Translations under genes and position numbers: made by a program | In this document: in pieces, positions 51,401 to 63,400 of the stretch | Layout of the letters: every line of letters begins with the position of its first letter | Position numbering within the stretch: position 1 is the stretch's first letter | Source: Nematopogon swammerdamellus | Taxonomy: Eukaryota > Arthropoda > Insecta > Lepidoptera > Adelidae | DNA length: 64,000 nt | Reading direction: 5' to 3' | Assembly (NCBI GenBank): GCA_946902875.1 | Contig: OX336349.1 | Coordinates: 12,237,891-12,301,890 of the forward strand | Notes under the pieces: generated by a model | Database searches by the model: none | The model's input: only the letters and a program-made list of their open reading frames with translations | What the model was told of the DNA's origin: nothing

Positions 51401-54400
51401 TCTCAAAAGTCCAATGTCAACAACAAAAGGGTGCTGAGTCTATCTGCGACGAGTCATGCGGAGATAGGACGGGTGGCAGGGAATAAGGGATGCTAGTTCC
51501 GCAGAGCAGCGTCCGTGATAGTATCTGTAAAACAGACTAAGCGAACCCACAAATCGTCTGTGACTCAGGGACTCCAAACCATCTGTAAGTTTCGGGTCAC
51601 CAACAAGACGGATGGCTCGGCGCTGGATCGAGTCCAAGGATGCTAGCAGATAATTGCGTTATGTGTACAAATAACAAAAACGCGCAAGTCTACACGAAAT
51701 AATAACTACTCCTGTACCTACACTGTAAAACCGGTGCGTCTCGTCTACGCATGCAATCGATTTCTGAAGTTACAGAATTACATTCTGTTCAATTTTACAG
51801 TATCAATACTGCTTTGCGAAAGAAACACTAAAGTGCAATTATTTTTTGTTCTCAGAATTTTTATTAGGCACGAGTAAGAAATGAAATATTATTCGTGAAA
51901 CCACAACGTTGACCAAACACAGTACACCCAGGCGGTCTGACAAACGGACAGACAGCAGCTTACTCTGTTTTATTGATGAAGCGTCTCGACCTAGATTTTC
52001 CAGAAGATTATCCGACTTCCCCTTACTTCTTCCTGCCTCTTATAAATGAATGTAGCTAAGGGAAATGAAACGTTCCGAACGTTGATTAATAAACGCGTAT
52101 CGCTCTCTCGACCTTTGTGTAATATCATTAAGTTGCACATTATGTATGTAGATTAGCTTTGTAGTTATTTACTTGGCCCACATTACTTATTACATTTTTT
52201 TTGTGTAATCCGGTATTGGTTTCTGAGTCAGAGGGGCCAATGCTCCGATAAGCTAATATCACCTCCGAGAAGGAAAGTGCCATACCGGGGACTTCCCTTT
52301 GGATTTCTGGTTATACTGGTCTAGAGGAGAACACAGCCGAGGCTGCTATGCGAATATCTTAAATCCAGTACTGTGGACTAACCCAGTCGGCTACAATTTG
52401 AGCCTACCACTTCGTGAGTGGCAAGGGAAGAGACTGGTTCCGAACGGTGAAGTAGCAGGTGTAGGTATTAACTTAAATTTTCCCTTAGAAAAAACTTTTT
52501 AGTATACGCCGACCGAATTAGAACCTCGGACCTCTTTCAAGAGAAGCCGACGCCCTGGTCACTCGGCCACTGGCCGCTTCGAAGCTTGAAGACAGTAAAG
52601 TTATGATCAATTATGGAATTATGTATGTATTTAATTTAAATATCGTCGTACGTTCAGCCTAAAGCGACAATAGAGATATAGAAAGATCTTCTGAAAAGCG
52701 CAGAGTTACTTTATTTCAAGAATTCCTTGCGTTAAATAGAATAAATAAAAAATTGCCTATCCCTTGTCAAGATCCAAGATATCAAGGATCAATAGATCCT
52801 TTATATTATGATAAAATTTCAATGAGAATTGAAATATCAATTGATGTGGGAATATTAGTTACAGTCTGAATGTTGAAAGTTTTGTCCGTGAAGTTATAAT
52901 TAAATTGACGTCAATCGCAAGAGATGCTTTAATATTATAGACGTCAGAGTCATGGCAATTTCTACATCAAGTTTCATGTTTTTAGATAATTAATAATTGA
53001 CGAGAAGACTTAAAACTAAAATGTATTAAACTTTGCAGACGCAGAATTTATAAACTCAATGGATGTTTTCATATTATAATGACAACAACAACCGATACGG
53101 AACAAAACTTTGAAATTTCTAGACATATTATTCATTACGTGATTGTGATTTGCTGTTTCAGTCATGATTTGAAAGTGAAATTCGTCTTCAAGTGACTAAA
53201 TATAATTTTTCGTCAAGTTTTATATTTGGGCTTTTATTCTGACAGAAAATTTACTTTAATATTTAATAGTGTTCATCATACCATTCACGTAGAGATCATA
53301 CATGAAATTGCATGGTGTTCAGAATGACTGTACTAATCTTAATAATATTTATTTTCATACTTCACAAAAAAAAAAAAAAGATTTTCCGACAAAGATACCT
53401 ACTCGTATATTGAATTAAATTTTGTAATCATTGCACTTGTGGACTACTTCGAGCATTTCTGTGACCAGTTATTACCGACCTTTATTGGAATTGTTCACAT
53501 TTTGTACACGCTTAGTGCTTACAGCATTTGCTCGATTCCAATGTGGCCACGCACATATTGTAGACAAGCATATCTATACTGAACTTCTTGATTAAAAACT
53601 AACAAGAAACAATTAATAGTTACACGTACTGAGCTCCTATTGGTTATTTATTTTTGGTTTCTATTAGCTCTTATAGAAGAAGTTACGAGTTACCATAGTG
53701 CAACTTCCTTGTATAACTGAGACTCGAACAACTGAACAGTTTAGCTATATATCTTTGATTGCCATACCCTTTAGAATTTTATTACAGTTTTGTTGTTTTA
53801 TGAAAATAATAATTGCATTATTCGTCTTATATACATTTTAAATTATGTTTTATTTATTTTTTACACTTTTGTGACCTTCTACTGGCGTTAAAAAAATTGA
53901 TTTTATTTTTACTTATTCAAATATTTACTCAATATCAAATATCTGAATATGAAACCAAAACTTCTTTCCGTGTACCTACGAGTATGTGTGTTGCGGTGTG
54001 CCTTTTTGCTGAAACTGTGCGAGAGACACTACTAAACTAAGTTTGAGCTTGCTCGGCTCAGTCAAACGACATAAGTTCTCTAATATATACCAGCAGTGTG
54101 TTGTTGCTCGCAGGTACAGATAATGTTCGCAAGTTTGAACGGTGTTAAGTTGAACTTGGAATAGAGCGGTTGTTCGAGTCGTTCGTAGACCAATGCCTGC
54201 AACATTTGTACTGAATTGTACTACAATGCTGAACAAAGACAACGGCTCCGTCGCTGCCTGCTACTCTATGTTTAGCTGAATTAGTTTAACGAGTATTGCT
54301 TCTACCGGCGCGGCGTCGGAGACAACAGGAGCAGGGAGGAGCTTAACCTCGTTATAACTACTCCAGATGTTCAATAATGAATGCTAGAGAACTAGAGATC

Positions 54401-57400
54401 TAGACGACTAGGAGAAAGATCAGACGCTTTCTATTTTGTGGCACGATGCATTGTTGAGCTGTTCCAGTCAAGTACCTAATAAGTATTTAAGATATACTAT
54501 GTCCCTGCAGTAGTTCTTACAAGCTTATTACAAGTAAGACAAACCTACCTGGGAACAAGAGTAAAAATACTGACTGCACGCTTGAATGAATAACAAAGGA
54601 AGTGGCACAAGAATCCTATCCAAGCACAGGAAATCTCATCACAAGTTTATATCCGACGCAGATTTGTAGTCTAACTTGTGTTATTTTCCCAAACAATTAT
54701 TACCTCATAACCTGTGACTTCAAAACTTACACAAAAAAGTTCCGTGTCCTTCCCCTGGCGCTTGCAGCGAGTCTCCCACCGGAGTCGTAATTCCGGACAA
54801 CTGCTCGGCTACAATTTGTCGCCACTCTGCGACAAGTTTCCGTTGACTGCAGGCTAAGTTGTGACATTACCTCCGGCGACGAAGGGCGCAACTTTCCGGA
54901 TACCGGACGGTGGGACGATGATGAGTTTGCGAATAAAACTTGTTTGCAGAATTTATTACAAAATTTAACATTTTCTAAAATCCACCTGTGTCTAACATTT
55001 CTGAAGCAAATTACTTTGACTTATATAGAAGGGCTTACTTCATTCGACTTCACTGAAAAAACTGAAGTCACGTCAAGTTTAAGTAACGTACTCGTACATA
55101 CGAATTTTGCATACATGGGTACTCGAAAACATGTGATCGGTTCGGTCGCAACAGTATATTTTCGCGATGGTATTTTCATAAATGTAATAAAGTTACTAAC
55201 TCATAGGAATAGCCTCAGAAGCACGAAACGAGAAGCTTATTGCCGATTCACATCTGTAGCACTTGGAATGTACCTAGTCGCACCCGCTGCAATCATTCCC
55301 AGCCCGCACAACGCAGCCGCCCGTTCTCCCAATCTAGTAGCCGCCATTTGTTCCTATAATGCCACCCATAAAACGCAGCTCATATCAACGGGTCCAATAT
55401 TTATCCGCACTCGGGCAAGAAGTGGGCCCGTAATAAAAAGGCCTCCTAACCCCAGTAATCCACTTACGTATCCGGGCTCGCGGTTAATGTGGATACGGCA
55501 GCACTTGATAGAATAACAAAGTCGCGGATACGCAGGTAAGATCGAATGGGAGGTGTTGGCAGGTCGACAATACAAATTGTACAATGTTTCCGTTGCTCAC
55601 CGACGTTTAGGTCCCTTTATGGCGGAGTAACGCTTGAGAAGTGCTAGGCAATTATGAAAGAAATAAAAAAATATTGGGAAACTTTTGAGGTTATACATAC
55701 TTTATTTAGTAACGGTAAAAGGGAATAATTTCAAAATTACTTAAATTAGAAATTTCAGAAGATGGCGAAAAATAATTTAAAATATAATAACGGTCTATGG
55801 TAGATCTAGGAATGAAAAAAAAATTGGTTGTCTGTAAAGTCGGTTTACGGACGATAGTTTTACGTGATAACGTCATAACAAGCCGACGCTTGGGCCGATT
55901 GTGCCTCTCTATCGCTTGTTACGCGCTCTCGCTTGCACACACAGGCTCAGATGGAACGTGACACTTTTTCTTGCGTGCAGCCGGTGTTCATCAATTTATA
56001 AGACGTGACATTACCACGTCAAAAAATTGCATAGGTTAAAAATTATATTAAGATTTTTTTTATTTTTTCTTGATTTGTTTAATTGTAATAGTGGTATTTA
56101 ATGTATAGTTTGTTTTATTATTTTTATGTTATAACATAGTATAGTTTTAATATTAATTCTTCTTTTGTCTAATATTATTAATGTAATTAAATTTTTAAGA
56201 AAATATTGTGTCAGTAATAGGTATTCTACGTTTTAGTCAAGCTATTTGTCAAGTTTCGTCGACCTATCGTGTGATTCCGGCAGCACTTGATAAATAACAA
56301 AGCGAGCGATTTGTTACGGCGGCCTACGAAGCTCTACTCGCGGTCTGCCCACAATCATTCGACGAAATTAATTAGATCGAGATTTCAGCATCCGAGGGAT
56401 TCAATTTCAGTTTTTCAGGTCGTCCCGTCCGCGCAGTGGGAGGGAAATTTAATGACATTGCGTAATAGGCATACCTCGATTTCGCCTCGATTATATCAGC
56501 CCTTGATTAAATTGGTCTATTTTTGGGGATATTAGTCACTAGCTTTTGTCTGGGGATTCGCTCGCGTACGTTTTCGATTATCAGTTCTTTCGTTCTTTCA
56601 TTGGGAGGTTCAATTTAGTCAAATACTTAGGAAGACTCAATTTCAAGTTCATGCAAACTAACAGACACGGGATGCACTTGGTATATTATATAACCTACTA
56701 GTATAATTTATATAAATGTAATATATAATGATGTATTACATAAATGTGCGAGTATACATACACACTTATTTTATTTAATTTAAATAAATGACATGGCGAA
56801 GTTATTTATTTATTATTAGGTACATATTAGAAAACTTAACAGCTACCTACCTTATGAATTCGTCTCCGTATGAATAAAATTATTAATTTATTACATCCCA
56901 TCCCATATGGCGTAGGTATTAAACAATACTGACTTTCCCGACTACCTTCGATCTCCGCTTCTTCCTCCTCTCCTAACACGGCCTGCTTATCCGCTCTAGT
57001 GATGATAATATTCTAGGCAATGAGGGATTCTCGTCACGCTTCTGGTTTCTACACCGAATCATTTACTGTCCACTCTGCTCGTCTATGCTCTTCACTCCCA
57101 AACATTAAATTATTTTAAAAAGTCATCGAATAATTCTACCTTAATAAATTTTTCCTTTTTTAGGGTTCAGTATCCGTCGTACGGGACCCTATTACTAAGC
57201 CTACGCCGTCTGTCTGTCCGAGGGCTGTATCTCTTGAACCGTAATAGGTAGCCCGTTGAAATTTTCACAGAATATATGTTATTATGGCCGATATAACAAC
57301 AAATAATAAAAATAAGAAAAAGAAAAAAAAGTCACGGGGGTCCCCATAAAAGAACCTAAAAAGTGTATGCGCGCCATCTACAGAAAACAGTATGAAGCAT

Positions 57401-60400
57401 TTTAACTAATCATGCATTTTAACTAATATGAAGCATTTCATAAAACACGCCATAGATGACGTGAGTGGCGCTGACCATGACATGGCGATACGGAACCCTC
57501 GATGCGCGAGTTCGACGCGCACTTGGCCGGTTTTTTTTATTCACTTGTGGATTAGTATACATATTATAGTATCTATTGTTTGTATGTAACACGTATGTTC
57601 TATACCTACACGTAAATGTATGTTTATGCTGTTATGTATTGTACAAATAGGAATGTACTCGTATAGTAGTGTAGGTAAATTTATAAAATAAAACATGTAT
57701 TCGTCCTCCCTTTCTACCTACCCATACTTACTTATCTATAAATTTTATTCCTCATCACCCAAAGGTTGACTGAAAAAATAACTTGCACTGATAAGTGCAC
57801 CTTTGAGCAATTCTGTATCTCTTGTTCATTTCGTGTAGGTACTTTTCTTCCATTGGGTGCAATTAAGATTTTTTATACTGTTTTATTCTATTATATGAAC
57901 ACGAGTATTGTGTGAAATTGAGACCACTCCAAAATACATGGTCGAGACAGGCGGCGGCGTCACAAACAATTTGCGAACTTGGTTTGCAGTTTATCCGGAC
58001 ATTTCAAAAAGTTTCAAACACGCAATGGTTCGGAAAAGCTAAACTTAGTTCGCAATTCGTTCGGCAGCTCCCGTCCGCAACACGCACCGGGTTTCCTTCA
58101 AGCAGCGGCCGCAATGCTTCTTGCTAAATATTAGAGTTAAATCCTCCACTATACAGAAGTTGAAATCCGGGATATATAGTTTTGAATTTTGAATCAAATT
58201 TTTTTACCTACAGCCGAGCTTTCATGAAATTTTGAGTTTATCTGCTAAATCGAAACATCAGCTACTAGCTTGTAACATTGGGGGTTATCAAGTATCCTGG
58301 ATCCTTTATTAACGACCGATTACTTACACCACCATCGGCTAAAATGTAGCGCTAGTTATATTTTGACAAATGTATGAGGACACTGTTGGGTTGGGCGAGA
58401 CTTAACCGCAGGTGGTAGAACGGCGCTATAAGACAATGAAAAGGCAGACAGAACGACGTTATTGCAATTATGATTATTGATGGCTTCAATTCATCTTCTC
58501 TACATGTTATAAAACGCAAAATTTGGCAACAGTTCTCTCCGCTATGATTTGGCGATTCTGTATACCTGTCTGTCACTTATAAACCAAGAAAAGCTGCACT
58601 TATAACATTATATTTAACATAGGTATCACCTACATATTAGGTATAGGTAAAACGTGTAGGCTCGATGTTTAGGTACATAAGGTAAATTTGATAAATAAGG
58701 TTGGGTAAGGCCGCAAGCTCGTATATTTCAGCTTAATTTCCAGAACGCTGTAATACCCACGATTCAGGTAAACATTATATGTATATACATAATATATTAA
58801 TTACCCACTCATGTTGCAACTCACTGGGTTATTCTCCACTCGTCCGAACATCACATTTTTTTCCTGTCAATTTTCAGTTGCTCTAATTTTTACGCGAAAA
58901 CTCTGAAGAACGGTTTGTAGAACCTAGTCACGGTCAATAGGCTGCTATGCTTTCCAATCGAAACCTGCGTGAGGCGAACGAGAACGCCTGTAGCAGAGTT
59001 CCATTTATGTACATCAGTAGTTTTATAGCCTGCCTGAATAAGACTACATTGCTTACTTCGTACATATAAGCTATGTTGTTTTAACAAATTAATAAGGCGA
59101 AATGGCGGGTAGCCATAGGTACCATAGGTATCGGTTAAGAAATCAGGCATTAATAGACCAATTAATAGGTCCTACCTAAGCATTCTCATGACAAGCCTAT
59201 ACCCAACGTATTGTGCAGTGTCAATGTGTTTAGAAAAAATCTATCAAGTGTGAGTTTTACTCACGCACGGAGTGTTTCGTGGATCAGCTATACCATACCT
59301 GTCAAAAAACCATATCCGTCTATCTTTTGTCTGCCTGCGATGCAAAGTACCTGTGGCGCCATCTATTATTTTGTAGCGTCAATATGTTAATCTATTCTTA
59401 GTACTTTTCTTGTATGGATACCCCCTTAATTATTTACTTTTTTATTTTATTATTTGTTGGCATTCTTAACACTTTTTCTGTGAAAATTTCAATCGGCCAC
59501 CCATTTTTTCTATTGCTGCCGAACTAGGTGGCTGTGCCCGAGGTCGCTGCCTCAGGCGCAGCCAATTTCACCCCCGAGGATGTGCCAGTCCGACTTGAAG
59601 GTGGACTAATGTCGCTGTGCAAAGGCTATTAATCTGCGATTAAAAGATGGATTGTAGGAGTGGGGAAATATATTACCCGGAAGCCCATTCCAATCGACAA
59701 AATTGTTTTGTTTAAAATTAAAATGTTTTATTTTTTTCTATCTTAGGTATATAGTAAAATAAGTTAAATAAGCATATTATTTAGCTTATTTTTAAAATGT
59801 TTAATTGTAATGTATTAAATTCATGTAAGAAGCAATATAACAATAGCATATTACTAAGGTAGTAGTTGTAGTAGGTACATACTCAATGTAAAATGCAGTG
59901 CGCCACTTACTCAAACCTATTAAACATTTATTTCTCTTTCACTTACTCTTATTATTCCCTCAAGCGCTGCGCTAAACACCACAACTCACTCTTACTGAAC
60001 AATCCGGCTCCACGTAGCCACGTAGCGCTTAAATAAATAAGCAAGCACGTTACCTTGCATCCTTCATTTATTTAGTAATGTCTTTGTATGAAGAAGCATT
60101 GAGACACAAACTAACAAAGGATTGTCATACGTTGCCTTGCCACCAAGAATTGCACGGCATGCACTCCATCGCATTGACAGACAGAATATGTACGTAAGTA
60201 AAGAAGCGTACCAGAGTTAGACATAAAATATTTGTAATTCAGTTTTGCACACTTTTCCCTTTCCTTTCCACGATTAGGGAAACGGAGTGTGCGAAGACCA
60301 CCCGCAAGACGAAATCAAGTACGTTGGTGAAAAGAAATTGTTCCGTACAGCTGAAGGCCGGGAAGGCTGGAGGACAATTGGGCAGACGCATACACGCTGG

Positions 60401-63400
60401 CTGACTGACCGATTGGCACTTTTCCTTCACTTTCTTGCCAAGTTAGTAAATAAAAAAACCGGCCAAGTGCGAGTCGAACTCGCGCACCGAGGTTTCCGTA
60501 TCGCCATGTCATGGTCAGCGCCACTCACGCCATCTATGGCGTGATTTATGAAATGCTCCATATTAGTTAAAATTTCCATATTAGTTAAAATTCTTTTATG
60601 AGGACCCCGTGAAGTTTTTTTTACTTTTTCTTATTTTTATTATTTGTTGTTATATCGGCCATAATAACGGTTAAAGAGATACATACAGCCCTCGGACAGA
60701 CAGACGGACGGACGAACAGACGGACGGACAGACAGACAGACGGCGTAGGCTTAGTAATAGGCTTCCGTATGGGATACGGAAACCTAAAAATTAAAAAATT
60801 ATAATAACGAAAGTTGATGCCCCTCCTAACCATTATATTTCCAAGTGAAGAATCTTAAAAAGTTATGTATCTACCTCCTAGCCCCCACAAGGGAATTTCA
60901 CTATTAGGAATTATGGCGCCTACAAAATATCTTCAAAGTTTTCTCGCGCTAAAGGCCTCATAAGTATGCATCAGGTGTTTCTGGTTGCCTATTTTTCTCG
61001 TTTCTCCTCCAAAAATGTCCACGAACACATCTGCACCCGGGCGGAGGCGGAGGCGAACCAGCACGCCCTCTCTAAACTCCAACCATTTACGCATAATAAG
61101 CTCACGAACGGACCGAACAAAGTGGCGCATCCGTCACCCACTTCGCTCTGCTATATATGTCAACTATAAAAAAATGCGATCAAGTGCGAGTCGAACTCGC
61201 GTGGAGAGCGTTCCGCACAATTTACGTTTTTCGTGACAACTTTAAGAATTAAGGATATTCATTTTTAGACTCAGTAGTATCGATAAGGGAGATGCTTGTA
61301 TCATATTTTCATTAATATCTTTGAAACTATGCATTTAAAAAAAAAACTATTCTTATAATGAGTCCTTTAATTTGAAACGTCAAATAATGTTGATTACTTG
61401 AAACAAAAATTAATTTCTAATTAGCCCCCCTAAAATCTAAATTAATTCATTTACGTTATACCTACGTCCGTGATTAGGTTATCAAACTCTATAGTATATG
61501 TACCAAATTTCAACTTTTTTCGTTAAAAGAGAAAGCAAGGTGTGACAGATGGACATACAGACGGACACGATAGTGATCCTATAACGTTTCCGTTTTTTTT
61601 TTGGTGTAAAAACACATAATATTATAAAACGCTGCTAGTATGCATGTCGGTTTGTCTGTCAGTCTGTCTGTCAGTTTGTCTGTCTGCCTGTCTGCCGGTC
61701 TGCCTGTATCGGTCTCTCTGTTTGTTTGTTTGTAATGGGTAGACTCGAAAACGGCTGAACCTGTATTTTTCTCTTGTTTAATCTGGAATATCTCGCTATG
61801 ATTATAAGCTATACGTCATAACAACATTTTGTTCCTTCAAGTGAGTTGTGAGTTGCATAGTAGACATACCGCACGCTGTATCTCGACAAATGTAGTAAGC
61901 AGAGTAATCGGTGTTGTGCTCCAAGGACTCTGGTAAATTGCAGCACAACATCGACCACCAAGTTTCGCAAAGTATTCGGACAAGATAACTATCCAGCAGC
62001 AAAGAAGGCACGAATACCTACCTGCTGCACGACACGGTGGAAGGACCGTGTCAAGGTGAGAGGTAGCTAACCTGTCGCCCGTATTACTTAGTAAAATACT
62101 ACCTACGGCATGCACGGGGAGAGATACAGTGGGGCTGTTCTTTTTAAGTACCGGTCCCCACATAATAAAATTATCCGATTAATAGTTAGAAAATTATTAT
62201 CCATGCTGTTTAGTTTTAATAAAGAAATAATATTTTTTTTAATTAAAATTTCTCAAAAATGTATAAACAGTATTAAGAAAATGTAACATTTAGTTAGTTC
62301 TATAAAAATAATCTAAACTATAAATAACTCCTAAGGAAGCCTTGTTCAGAAAGGTCAATGCCGCGGGCGGAGCTGCTGGGAGAAGCTAGTAGAGAAATAA
62401 AAAAAATGTTTGGGCAACGAAAACGACGATACGAGAGAGCATTTCATCATCCTAACAACACAACACGCAGCGCTGCCGAGTACACTCGCACATTCTCATT
62501 TGTTTGAAAAATACGTTTGCGGGAAAAATATCTGTAATTGAGTTTACAGTCAATTTGACCTTCATGACAGCTCAGTTCATTTTTTGCATAAAAATGAATT
62601 ATTGGACCTCGAACAGTGCGCTGGTTTTCACAAATATGTTCATAGCATCCAAGTATAAAAGATTATTATGTATGTATGTTTTATAATTGATTATCTCGAT
62701 TGATCTATTGATTGGTAATATTACTATTCTTAAGTATTCGTGTTTATGCTGGGAATATTAATGTTCTTGTGAGCGGTAGTTATTTGTAAGCTACGTACTA
62801 TAATATTTTAATACTTATATATAAGGTACTAACAAAACATTGTGACTTTTTTAAAATTATTATTAATAGGGCTTTTGACTGTAAAACATTGTGACTTACA
62901 AAGTTTGTTTGTCAGTTGTTCTTCACATTGAATTTAGAACTGGCGGAATTTTCGACATGTCCAAGCTACTCCTGTGTCCGAGCGTTCTCTACCTATGGAT
63001 AAAATTGTACAATAAACAATAAACAACAATTCTAAAGAAATCTGAATCGATATGAGCGATAACTAGCAAACCCAAGAGAACACAAATTATTATAAACTAC
63101 ACACAGTCGAGCATGTATGAAGAACATTACGAGAGTGGAAGAGACGGCAGTGTCAGGATCGTGGCACGTGGAGATCCGTTGTATCTTCCTGCCCCACTGG
63201 GATACTGGACTGGCGTGACGCTATGTATGTATGTATGCACACAGTCGAAGAGACGAATGATTGGTTAATTTTTGTCCGCACGGCTTAGTAGTAAGCTCGT
63301 CGGCATTCGTTCTTTACCTTTAATAAAATCCAACGTCTGCTTTCTGTCTGTATGTATATATAATGTATGTATAACTTGAAAACCACTGGACCGATTTTAA

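Noticed and set aside
54944..55516. 190-codon plus-strand ORF in the 17-kb intron
   Set aside because: No domain, no start context, low-complexity composition and no splice partners; also contains repeat-like sequence at its 3' end.
60700..60760. CRISPR-like or tandem array of GACA/GACG units
   Set aside because: A simple microsatellite inside repeat family C; no spacers.
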